Notes under the pieces: generated by a model | What the model was told of the DNA's origin: nothing | Seen by the model: only the letters and a program-made list of their open reading frames with translations | Database searches by the model: none | Shown here: positions 7,703 through 15,889 of the stretch, one piece after another | How positions within the stretch are numbered: the stretch's first letter is position 1 | How the letters are laid out: every line of letters begins with the position of its first letter | Source of the DNA: an uncultured Roseburia sp. | GTDB taxonomy: Bacteria; Bacillota; Clostridia; Lachnospirales; Lachnospiraceae | NCBI GenBank assembly: GCA_947647505.1 | Contig: CANSKO010000018.1 | Span: 1-60,399 of the forward strand | Reading direction: 5' to 3' | Length of the DNA: 60,399 bases | Made by a program: the position numbers and the translations under genes

Positions 7703-10700
7703 ATTTGATAATGGATTTTTTACTCATACCGCCCGGCTTTTTCATTTTCTTAAGCAGAGCCGCGCGTTTTTTCTTATCAATCTTTCCGGCCTTTACCGTT
7801 ACCTTTGACGCTGTCTTCTGGAACGCGCCTTTTTTGACAGAAGGCGCCGTCTTTCCTGTAAGCGTCACTTTCTTTAACTTCTTGCAGTTATAAAATGCCT
7901 TTGCTTCAATGGAAACGACATGCATGCCAATCGAAACGGACGCCAGCTTTTTACAGTTCGCAAATGCGCTGCTGCCAATGGCTACAACGGTACAGTCAAT
8001 GCCATTGACATTTATCGTATTTGGAATCACAACGGATTTCTGATTTTTCCCTTTCGTAAGCTTCACTGTCTTTTCCTGCGCGCTGAGCACCGTATACTGC
8101 ATGGCGTCTACAACTGCAACAGCGCCATCCGTTAAGGCCTGCTCCTCTTTCGGCTTCTCCGAATTGTCAGGCGCAGCCGCCTTCTCAAGCTTCTTACTCT
8201 GCAAATTCGTCAGCGCGCCAGTCAGCTCATCCAAAGAAGCGTCTGCTTTTGCAAGCACAGATTTTGCAGCATTGACCGCCTGCGTCAGCGCCTCTACGGA
8301 CGCTGCCGTAGAACCTGCCGCATGCTCTCTCAGATCTGCTTCCGCCGCGCTTACCGCGCGTTCCAGCTCTTCTCTTTTCGCAGATGCCTTCGTAATCAGA
8401 ATGGATTCCGGATTCTGGATCGTCTGCAGCGCATCGCGCATTTCTTCTGACGTTACATTATCCTTGCGCATCACGTCCCGCGCGCCCGCAATCAACGCTC
8501 GCAGCGCCTCGGACGACGCTTCCGTATAGTCCCCCTGTTCCAGCAGGTATTCTGCATGCTTCACGGCTTCGGACAAATCCAGACGTCCTTTTTCCAGTTC
8601 GTCCAAAGACGTCATATTTTCGATCGCTTTTTGCAGCATTTCATATACATAGATATAGTCATCCGCCCCGCTGCCCGAATATTCCAGAATTTTTTCCGCC
8701 TCTTCTTTTGCTTCCTGCAATGCATTCCAGCTGCTTTCCGAATAATCTTCCTTCTGCATGCCTGCAATCTCTTTAAGCGAAGTATCCAGATCCGTCTTTA
8801 TGGGTTCCACAGGTACAGGCTTATACAAATTGAGTTCTGCAATCGTCGCATGGTTGCCTTCCGATCTGTGAACCATCAGCTTTACCTTCTTTGCTACAAT
8901 CGGATCAAACGAAGCATACTTCCGGTTAAAGCTGGCCGCCCATCTCCCATGCTCGACAACCATCTCTTTCGAACCGTCTTCTTTCGTCACTTCTATGCTG
9001 TATTCACCGATCCTGCCACTCAAACTGCCCTGTCTTGGCAGATAAGAAAGCCTTCCGATTTCCGTCGCCTCCGGCAATGTCACCTCAAACCAGTGATGCT
9101 CGCCTTCCAGCGTCGTGTCCGTTCTGTAATCCTGATGCCAGTAAGTCGTTTCATCTCCGTCAAACGCTTTTTCTTTCGAGCCTTCTGACGGATGCGTCGA
9201 GCACGCCTCGGCCGTCCATCCTTCCTGCGGAATCTTTTCCCCGTAATCTCCGGCAATTTCTTTGGCGCCGGTAACGGTCAGATAGTCGATTTCTCCACAA
9301 AAACTGTTCGTATTGCTGCCAATGCGTCCAAGCGGAACGAGCATCGTCGCTATTTTTCTTATCCCGTGTTTTGAAAGCTTTTCGCTCAGCTCCGTTTCCG
9401 GATGGTTTGCAAAATAAATATCCGGATTATTGTCTACAAGCACGCCATCCACAAACAGGCTGACTGCATCCTTGCCGCTTCTGAATTCCAGCACATGCCA
9501 TTCGCCGCGCGGCAGCGTATAATCAAAGGAAAAGTCATAGCCCTCTCTGGAAAAGCCAACCTTGCCCGTATTCTTTTGAGATGCTTTCAGCGCATACGTT
9601 CCATAAACGCCAAATTCCGATTTGGATTCGCACAAAATCTGCTCTCCCTGTGCATTCGCGTCCATTTTTACACGCATGGAAAGCGTCGTGTCAGAACCGA
9701 TCAAATCCAGTTGCTCCGGCGTTTCCAAAAAGCTTGCGCCGCCTTTCAATTTTAAAGCCTTCCCATCTTCTGTTGGCACCTGCTCTGCATTGTTCTGATT
9801 TTGCAGATGGAACCGGTTGACGCTCGAATCCTTTTCCACTTCCTCATCAAACGTATAGTCTGCAACTGACGACGTCATGTAATTCAGATCTCCGTAAATC
9901 GTCGTCCCCGGAGCCGTTCCTGTTTTTGCAAAAAGGTCTGAGAACTCCGCATACGTTCTGTCTTCCGCTTCTCCCCAGAGCCTTGCGCTGTACGATGGAA
10001 GCGCGCTGAAAAAACGGTCAAACGAATCATACTGTGAAATACCGTTTCCACGGGTATCCACACTGTCATGCCAAATCGCATAACATCCGCCCAGAATCTG
10101 ATCATCTCCGGCGCTTGCGCTTAAATTGCCGATGACATTTGGCTTCCAGGTATTGTAAATGCTCTGCGCATTGATATAGTCGTTGTAATATCCGGCTGCG
10201 GGCACAATATAATTTGGTCCCTCAAGCGTATTGATCAGATCATAGCCCATGTTGTACATATCCTGCGGGTTTGCATATCCGGTATTCCAGATGTTCAGCT
10301 GCACGTCCTCTGACGCAACCGGCGTCGTGCCCGACTTATTGGAAAGACTTCCCCACATGCGGACGGTACGGCCACTCTCCTGCACGAACCGAATCATATC
10401 GTCCGAAAACTTTCGGAACATTTCTTTTCCCGCCTGCCCGTCTACGCCATGAAACTCATCCGTTCCAATATGTACCGTCATCTCTTCGTCGAAAATGGGG
10501 TCGTCTCCTTCAAAATAATCGTTCCAGATTTCTTTTGCCCATTCCGTCGCTTCCGGCTTGGAAAGATCAATTTCTTCAATCAGATATGCATGCTGACCGC
10601 CCCGTTTGGCCGTCATAAATTCCGGAAACGCCCTGGTAAACGGAAGCGCGTGCGCAGGCATATCAAATTCCGGCACAACGTCCACGCCCATATTCCTGCA

Positions 10701-12182
10701 TGCCTTTATAAAATCGCGAAATTCTTCTTTCGTATAATAGACGTCATCCGATGTCGCTGACTTTCCTTCGTCGTTTCGCACATCAGACTCCAGACGGAAT
10801 CCAGCATAGGATTGCTCGATCGCCTCTTCTAACGTAGGATAATCCTCATGGAAAATCAGATTGTCACTCAAATGGAGCTGAAAGCTGTTCATCTTATACC
10901 ATGCCATGTTTTCAGCAAACTGCCGCACCGCATCAAGCGTAAACGGCTTCCTGCCTACGTCAAGGCTGAATGCGCGCACTTCATACTTGGGATAATCTCT
11001 GACAAGTCCCTTCGGCATGCTTCCGCCTGTCTGTTTTACAATCTGAAGAATCGTCCGCGTCGCCCAGTATGCCCCGGTAGCGTCTTCCGCTTCCGTCCAG
11101 ACTGCATCGCCAATCTCCATGGCATACCCTTCTTTGCCAAGCCCTTTTTCCTCTGAAGAAAGCGCAAAATAAAAATCTCCCGATACGGCGTCCTCTTTTG
11201 CGCCGACTTTTGGATCTGCAAGCTTCATCCCGGTCATTTCTTCACAGTCTTTTTGAAAAATCCCGGCCATATCCATAAGCTCCGGCGAACTTACGAAAAT
11301 CCTGCTGGATGCGGACAAAATAAACCGTCCCGTGCCGCCATGCCACTCCTGAAGCTCCGGAATCACCGCCGGCTTTTCATTGGCAGACTCTACGGGATCG
11401 TATGCGCCGGGAACTACAAACGTCTGCTCCTGCGTCTTCTCTTTGGAGCCGTCCGCCTTCGTCGTTTCAAAAAAGCCCTTTACCGTCTTCTCCTCCAACG
11501 GCGCGTAAATCGTTCCATCTTCACCGATCACCTGCTCATAATCCGCGCAAAAGCGCACCGATTCGCCCTCTGCCACATCCGGCATGTCAATCGACGTATC
11601 GCCTTTTTGAATCCCGCCAGCATTTTCCGGCTCCTGTTCATACACTTCGATTTCACATACGGAAACGTTCTTCCATTCCACGCTCTCAATGCCGTCCGGA
11701 TCATTGCCGTCTAACTCGGTAATATAGAGACGAAGGTATTTCCCGCTTACCGCCTCCTCCAAAGTGACGGTCTCTTCCAGCGCCACAGGAAATTCCTCTC
11801 TTGGATAGCCGCTTAAATCCGTCCATGCCGTACCGTCATCCGATACCTGAATCGTATAATTTGTCGTCGTCCGCCTCTTCCATGTTATGGATACGCTCTG
11901 AATCGTCTGTTCCGTTTCCCATGCAAGCTGCACCCATTCATTCTGCCAGTTCGCTCCTGCCCTGTCCGTCGCCCATCTGGAATCCTTATTCCCATCATTT
12001 ACCTTATCAGCGGTAAACGACGTTCCGTTTTCAAATCCTGACGCCGTCGCTTCCGCAGACAATGCCAGATTTGGATTTACAGACGCCTCTTCCGCCTTCG
12101 CCACAGGCGCTTCCGCTATGCCCAGCAACAGGGTAAACGCCATCATAAAGGCGCCCGCCCGCTTCCATTTTTTCAGAAACAT
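7701..12182 (-). CDS. Large exported multidomain GH20 beta-hexosaminidase
   Basis: 1493 residues, exported by a signal peptide (cut after about AKA-30). Visible units in order: F5/8 type C carbohydrate-binding domain (about 35-185); a GH20b-type alpha/beta domain (about 270-395); a GH20 catalytic barrel (about 400-745) with the acid/base pair D575-E576 in HIGTDEFHG; a LamG/concanavalin-like domain (about 770-970); a second F5/8C domain (about 985-1120); FIVAR-like helical repeats (about 1130-1335); and a C-terminal BspA-type leucine-rich repeat (about 1360-1455) with a very basic end. GH20 enzymes release N-acetylhexosamine, or lacto-N-biose, from glycans by substrate-assisted catalysis. Host mucin or milk-type glycans are likely targets. 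There is no LPXTG or S-layer anchor. It has its own promoter and terminator. Confidence 0.92.
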   Translation of the reverse strand: MFLKKWKRAGAFMMAFTLLLGIAEAPVAKAEEASVNPNLALSAEATASGFENGTSFTADKVNDGNKDSRWATDRAGANWQNEWVQLAWETEQTIQSVSITWKRRTTTNYTIQVSDDGTAWTDLSGYPREEFPVALEETVTLEEAVSGKYLRLYITELDGNDPDGIESVEWKNVSVCEIEVYEQEPENAGGIQKGDTSIDMPDVAEGESVRFCADYEQVIGEDGTIYAPLEEKTVKGFFETTKADGSKEKTQEQTFVVPGAYDPVESANEKPAVIPELQEWHGGTGRFILSASSRIFVSSPELMDMAGIFQKDCEEMTGMKLADPKVGAKEDAVSGDFYFALSSEEKGLGKEGYAMEIGDAVWTEAEDATGAYWATRTILQIVKQTGGSMPKGLVRDYPKYEVRAFSLDVGRKPFTLDAVRQFAENMAWYKMNSFQLHLSDNLIFHEDYPTLEEAIEQSYAGFRLESDVRNDEGKSATSDDVYYTKEEFRDFIKACRNMGVDVVPEFDMPAHALPFTRAFPEFMTAKRGGQHAYLIEEIDLSKPEATEWAKEIWNDYFEGDDPIFDEEMTVHIGTDEFHGVDGQAGKEMFRKFSDDMIRFVQESGRTVRMWGSLSNKSGTTPVASEDVQLNIWNTGYANPQDMYNMGYDLINTLEGPNYIVPAAGYYNDYINAQSIYNTWKPNVIGNLSASAGDDQILGGCYAIWHDSVDTRGNGISQYDSFDRFFSALPSYSARLWGEAEDRTYAEFSDLFAKTGTAPGTTIYGDLNYMTSSVADYTFDEEVEKDSSVNRFHLQNQNNAEQVPTEDGKALKLKGGASFLETPEQLDLIGSDTTLSMRVKMDANAQGEQILCESKSEFGVYGTYALKASQKNTGKVGFSREGYDFSFDYTLPRGEWHVLEFRSGKDAVSLFVDGVLVDNNPDIYFANHPETELSEKLSKHGIRKIATMLVPLGRIGSNTNSFCGEIDYLTVTGAKEIAGDYGEKIPQEGWTAEACSTHPSEGSKEKAFDGDETTYWHQDYRTDTTLEGEHHWFEVTLPEATEIGRLSYLPRQGSLSGRIGEYSIEVTKEDGSKEMVVEHGRWAASFNRKYASFDPIVAKKVKLMVHRSEGNHATIAELNLYKPVPVEPIKTDLDTSLKEIAGMQKEDYSESSWNALQEAKEEAEKILEYSGSGADDYIYVYEMLQKAIENMTSLDELEKGRLDLSEAVKHAEYLLEQGDYTEASSEALRALIAGARDVMRKDNVTSEEMRDALQTIQNPESILITKASAKREELERAVSAAEADLREHAAGSTAASVEALTQAVNAAKSVLAKADASLDELTGALTNLQSKKLEKAAAPDNSEKPKEEQALTDGAVAVVDAMQYTVLSAQEKTVKLTKGKNQKSVVIPNTINVNGIDCTVVAIGSSAFANCKKLASVSIGMHVVSIEAKAFYNCKKLKKVTLTGKTAPSVKKGAFQKTASKVTVKAGKIDKKKRAALLKKMKKPGGMSKKSIIK

Positions 12183-12234
12183 TCGTAGTCCCCCTTTTCA
12201 TTTTGTTGATAAATACCAATAAAGATCTGTATTT

Positions 12235-12263
12235 ATTATACAATCAATCCCCATGTTTTTCAA
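12235..12263 (-). promoter_or_regulatory. Sigma-A promoter of the GH20 gene
   Basis: TTGAAA (12258-12263) and TATAAT (12235-12240) with a 17-base spacer on the minus strand, 53 bases before the start codon. It lies directly after the end of the YihY gene, so the GH20 gene is transcribed independently. Confidence 0.8.
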
Positions 12264-12275
12264 CCGCATCTGTTT

Positions 12276-13127
12276 TTATTTCTTCCGAAATCGCAGCTCT
12301 TTTGCAATATTTTCCCCAAAAAGCCTGTTCACTTCCGCACACAGCATCATAATATACATGCCAAAATAAAGCCACAGCATCACAAGCACGATCGTCGTCA
12401 GGCTTCCATACATGGAAAACCCATGAAAGTAGTCAAGATAGATCGAAATCCCAAGCGAAAACAAGGACCAGGCAATCGCACAGAGCGCCGCGCCCGGAAA
12501 CTGATTGCGAAATGTCAGCCTGTGATCTGTAATCGCCTTATTATTGGGCAGCGTCTTAAATAAAACCGTAAATACACAGCTTAAACCGCCCAGCATAATC
12601 AATCCGCGCAGTCGAAACAAAAGCTCCGTCGCCTGCGTCAGAAACGGCACGTATCCTGCCAGCATGCCCCGTATGCTGTTGCCAAACACCAAAAACACAA
12701 GGGCCGCCACGATGGAAAGCATCAGCACCATCGTATACACAACGGCCCAAAAACGCCGGACCAGAAGATTTCTCGTCTCCTGTACGCCATAGATCTCATT
12801 GAAGCCGGACGCCATGTGCTGCACGCCCTTCGCCGCTGACCAGACTGCGGCTACGGCCGTTACAGACACGACTCCCGCCGATTTATGGTAGACCTCATGA
12901 ATAATCGACACGACGAAAGGCGCAATATACTCCGGCACAAGCCCGTTGACGTATTTCAAAAGCGTCGCCTCCGACACGACGGTGTGCTGCAGCAGCGTAA
13001 TCAACACCATAAGAAACGGAATCAGAGAAAGCAGCAGAAAAAATGCGGCCTGCGCTGCAAACGCGCCAATATTGTCCTGTTCGCATTTCTCCATAAACAG
13101 TTTCAAACGCCGCATCCATCTCCACAT
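12276..13127 (-). CDS. YihY/virulence factor BrkB family membrane protein
   Basis: 283 residues with about six membrane segments (around 24-47, 95-115, 137-160, 175-195, 210-235 and 245-270). The family signatures are AFFLLLSLIPFLMVLITLL near the N-terminus, the central VWSAAKGVQHMASGFNEIYG, and the C-terminal MLWLYFGMYIMMLCAEVNRL. These proteins were once called ribonuclease BN by mistake; their transported substrate is not established. The start ATG shares one base with the stop codon of the SpoIID-like gene (TAATG), so the two are translationally coupled and may work together at the envelope. Confidence 0.92.
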   Translation of the reverse strand: MWRWMRRLKLFMEKCEQDNIGAFAAQAAFFLLLSLIPFLMVLITLLQHTVVSEATLLKYVNGLVPEYIAPFVVSIIHEVYHKSAGVVSVTAVAAVWSAAKGVQHMASGFNEIYGVQETRNLLVRRFWAVVYTMVLMLSIVAALVFLVFGNSIRGMLAGYVPFLTQATELLFRLRGLIMLGGLSCVFTVLFKTLPNNKAITDHRLTFRNQFPGAALCAIAWSLFSLGISIYLDYFHGFSMYGSLTTIVLVMLWLYFGMYIMMLCAEVNRLFGENIAKELRFRKK

Positions 13128-15355
13128 TATTTCGCCTCTCCCATTCCAATTTCAATCCCTTCAAAAAAGAATTTTAAGATTTCCTCACAGCTTTTACCGC
13201 TTTGCGCCATTGCCTGCGCGCCATTTTGACTCATGCCAATTCCATGTCCATATCCGCCGCCGGACAACGCATACGTTCCATTTTCCTGTCTGGCAATCGT
13301 CGCATAGGCGCTTGGCAGCAGCGCCGCGTTTCGTCTGCTCCCGTCCGCAAGCGTCAGATCCGTAACGCCGCACCCAAGCACAGCCCGGATATTGTACTCA
13401 TTGCCAACCTGAACCGTCCCTTTCTCATAGTCCAGCTGCAGCTGTAAAATCACGCCGCTTGCGCTTCGTTTTACAACGCCAATCTGAACAAGCGCTCCAA
13501 ACTGCTTCATCGATTTGACCTGTTTTCCTTTCTTGTTCCGGAAAAGAATCTCTTCCGGCGTCCGTTCTTTTCGCGTCGAAAGAATCGTCTGTATTTTAGA
13601 AAGCGCCTCTTCTGTCGCATAATCCGCCACGGCATTCCATCGGAAAAACGGCATTGCGCTTTCGTAAGAAGCTGCATCCGGCGCTGCAAGGAACTGTCCA
13701 AACGCCTCTTCAGAGGAAAGGTCTGCCGTCCCCCCTCCTTCCCGGATCAGGCGCCCCTGCAAATAGTCATATTCCGGCTTCGTATGCAGTCCCCATGCTT
13801 CACCGTCTCCGGTAACGCCCGCAGAAGTCGAAAAATAATACGCCTCCGCCACCTCGCCGCCATACGTCATGACCATGCCGGCCGTATCCCAGACGGCCGC
13901 CGTCGTTTTATCGTTGCGATCCTGCTTATTATAAACCTGATAATTCGTCGTATCATCCACATGCGCGCCAAATGCGGCGTAATCGCCACGCTCCAGCTGG
14001 ATGCGGGCATAGCTTCTGGCACAGATTGCCTGCGCCTTTAACGCCTCCGGCTCATAAGAAGACGGCATCTCACTTGGCACAACGGCGCACAGATACTGTT
14101 CAATGGGAAGCTCATTGACAACCGCATACCCTTCCGGATACCTGCGCACGTCAAGCTTTCCCTGATATCCCTTCGAAATCCGTTTTCCGGAAGCGTCGCA
14201 CAAATACAAAAAGTCGTTTTCGTCCAGGCAGCGCACCCGTATGCCACCCGCTTCCGCGGCAAACAGCTCGCTGGCGCGTACGACTTCCTTTGCTTTTTTC
14301 TTCTGCTTTCCGGATGCCGTTTTTACCTGATAGGCCCCGTCTGCGCTGATACAGACCTCCTTGCGGCACGCTGCGGCGTCGTCCGTCAAAAGCAGTACGC
14401 GGATACGGCTGATCTGCGCCGGCTCCATCAAAAGAATCGCCTCCACGCAGTCTTTTGCCACGACATATTCCACTTTCATATTGGCGATGACGATATCGGA
14501 AAGCTCTTTTTCCTCGATCGTGCCATACGTCTTATACACCGGAAGCTTTTCGGAACGCCGGATTTCCCCATACCCTTCGATTTCAATGCCTGTCTCGCTG
14601 ACTGCAATCAAATCCCCCCGTATGGTGTCGCCCTTCACCTGCACTCTGGAAACTGCGCCGTTTTCCCAGAGCAGATCGCAGACATGTCCCTGCACCTGAT
14701 CCGGAGCCTCCGCCGCAAGCGCAATCTCATATCGTTTTTGATTCGTCAGAAATGCAAGCCGGCCCGCTTCCGCTTTTTCCACATAAACATTGGAAAGCGT
14801 CGCTTCCGCCTGCAAGCTGCGGATCCCAATAATCCTGTTTTCTTTTATATAAAACCCCATCGCCGTCATCGGCTCCATGGAAATCCCGTCTAACCCGCAG
14901 TCGTATTCTCCCCCCGAACAGACAAGCGTATCGGATTCCTTCTTCAGAATCACTTCATCTACGCCTTTCACGCTTCCATCTTCATCCAGCAAATGCAAAA
15001 GCTCCTCGTATACGGCATTCCACTCCGCTCTGCTTACGCCCTCTTTTTCCTTTGCGTCATATGTAATGTACGACGCGCTTCCCGTCTGCTCCAAAATCCA
15101 CGCGACGCCCTCCGGCGTTAAGATTCCATCCATTTCCGCTTCTTTTAGCTTTTCCTCCCATTCCTGCTTTGTAAAATAATAAAAATCCAGCAATGCGGGA
15201 AGCTCTTTTACCTGAACGTACGCCTCGGAATACGTATACGTCTCTTTCTCCTTTGGTCCGCCATACAGGACCAGACATAAGACGACGGCCATTCCAAGCG
15301 CCACGATGCATAATTTCACTTTATTCTTCACAATGCGCTCCCTTATCCGTTTCAA
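13127..15355 (-). CDS. SpoIID/LytB domain-containing membrane-anchored protein
   Basis: 742 residues with an N-terminal membrane anchor (VKLCIVALGMAVVLCLVLYG, about 13-32), a long extracellular region of unknown fold, and a C-terminal SpoIID/LytB unit. Its hallmarks are LPIEQYLCAVVPSEMPSSYE and EALKAQAICARSYARIQ, then AYYFSTSAGVTGDGEAWG and a closing GYGHGIGMSQNGAQAMA. SpoIID itself is a lytic transglycosylase acting on denuded peptidoglycan in engulfment; LytB is an amidase modifier. This copy is about twice the length of SpoIID, so it is a paralogue and probably a wall-remodelling protein rather than the sporulation gene. It overlaps the following YihY gene by one base. Confidence 0.88.
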   Translation of the reverse strand: MKRIRERIVKNKVKLCIVALGMAVVLCLVLYGGPKEKETYTYSEAYVQVKELPALLDFYYFTKQEWEEKLKEAEMDGILTPEGVAWILEQTGSASYITYDAKEKEGVSRAEWNAVYEELLHLLDEDGSVKGVDEVILKKESDTLVCSGGEYDCGLDGISMEPMTAMGFYIKENRIIGIRSLQAEATLSNVYVEKAEAGRLAFLTNQKRYEIALAAEAPDQVQGHVCDLLWENGAVSRVQVKGDTIRGDLIAVSETGIEIEGYGEIRRSEKLPVYKTYGTIEEKELSDIVIANMKVEYVVAKDCVEAILLMEPAQISRIRVLLLTDDAAACRKEVCISADGAYQVKTASGKQKKKAKEVVRASELFAAEAGGIRVRCLDENDFLYLCDASGKRISKGYQGKLDVRRYPEGYAVVNELPIEQYLCAVVPSEMPSSYEPEALKAQAICARSYARIQLERGDYAAFGAHVDDTTNYQVYNKQDRNDKTTAAVWDTAGMVMTYGGEVAEAYYFSTSAGVTGDGEAWGLHTKPEYDYLQGRLIREGGGTADLSSEEAFGQFLAAPDAASYESAMPFFRWNAVADYATEEALSKIQTILSTRKERTPEEILFRNKKGKQVKSMKQFGALVQIGVVKRSASGVILQLQLDYEKGTVQVGNEYNIRAVLGCGVTDLTLADGSRRNAALLPSAYATIARQENGTYALSGGGYGHGIGMSQNGAQAMAQSGKSCEEILKFFFEGIEIGMGEAK

Positions 15356-15398
15356 TATTCAAAAGTCTCTTTCAAACGTTTCTGAAAACAAGCTGAAA

Positions 15399-15428
15399 AG
15401 AAGCTGCCCCGAAAAGCAGCTTCTTTCT
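15399..15428. terminator. Bidirectional-looking terminator downstream of the 6S RNA tail
   Basis: AGAAGCTGC / GCAGCTTCT stem with an eight-base loop, flanked by pyrimidine-rich tails on both sides. It probably ends transcripts coming from the 6S RNA promoter. Confidence 0.75.
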
Positions 15429-15451
15429 TTTGTATGTTTTCATTGGTGCAT

Positions 15452-15567
15452 TTATGACTTCTCTTTTGCAGCCAGAATCTTCTGTACATAAAAAGTCTTC
15501 TGTATTTCCGATTCTTCTGTGCTTTCAAGATCTTCTGTTTCCCGGATGTTTCTCTTCTGATCTTCAA
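15452..15567 (-). other. Open 3' extension after 6S RNA with five TCTTCTG repeats
   Basis: Between the 6S RNA 3' end and the terminator, the heptamer TCTTCTG (plus strand) recurs at 15478, 15496, 15513, 15531 and 15553, that is every 17 to 22 bases. Read on the minus strand one frame is open through the 6S region and this tail to a TAA at 15454-15452. It gives polar sequence such as SFEDQKRNIRETEDLES and IQKTFYVQKILAAKEKS. No start codon with a good ribosome site was found, so I do not call a gene. Confidence 0.4.
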
Positions 15568-15781
15568 AGGACTGCCAGATGGCATACACGTATCCTTTCG
15601 AAAACTCCCAAAATGCCGTTTCCTGCAATTTTGATTCCCAGCCAAAGCCAGGTGGGCAGCCGCAGCCTCTCTTCTGTCTTCCGCTGACCTGTGGCGGCCT
15701 GACATCCAGTCGGCAATATAGGCATCCCGTAAATAAAATGTAGGTTCAAAATAGCAGGGTATCGAACACCTCAGGAATCTA
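15568..15781 (-). ncRNA. ssrS: 6S RNA
   Basis: The minus-strand sequence begins ATTCCTGAGGTGTTCG, continues through TTTTGAACCTACA and ACGGGATGCCTAT, and has a 3' segment TGCCATCTGGCAG that pairs with the CCTGAGGTG of the 5' end. This matches the closing stem, large central bubble and GAACC landmark of Firmicute 6S RNA. The length of about 214 bases is typical. 6S RNA mimics an open promoter and sequesters the housekeeping RNA polymerase holoenzyme. An excellent sigma-A promoter starts it at about 15781. The exact 3' end is estimated from the closing stem. Open reading frames across this stretch are incidental. Confidence 0.85.
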
Positions 15782-15787
15782 GATTAA

Positions 15788-15816
15788 ATTATACTTTAAT
15801 ATTCCACTTTTTTCAA
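15788..15816 (-). promoter_or_regulatory. Sigma-A promoter of 6S RNA
   Basis: TTGAAA (15811-15816) and TATAAT (15788-15793) with a 17-base spacer on the minus strand. The predicted transcription start falls on the first base of the 6S RNA closing stem region. Confidence 0.85.
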
Positions 15817-15832
15817 TGCAAAATTCAAAAAA

Positions 15833-15866
15833 AATAAGGGAACCACAGACAGGATTCCCTTATTTT
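15833..15866 (-). terminator. Rho-independent terminator of pckA
   Basis: AATAAGGGAA / TTCCCTTATT stem followed by TTTTTTT on the minus strand, 23 bases past the pckA stop codon. Confidence 0.9.
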
Positions 15867-15889
15867 GTAAAACGCAGTTAATTTCGAAA

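Noticed and set aside
15478..15559. Regular TCTTCTG repeats resembling a small CRISPR array
   Set aside because: The shared unit is only seven bases, the spacing is 17-22 bases, and no cas gene is present.
15352..15749. Two minus-strand open frames across the 6S RNA region
   Set aside because: They coincide with conserved 6S RNA structure, have no ribosome site and no protein-like pattern that extends beyond the RNA.
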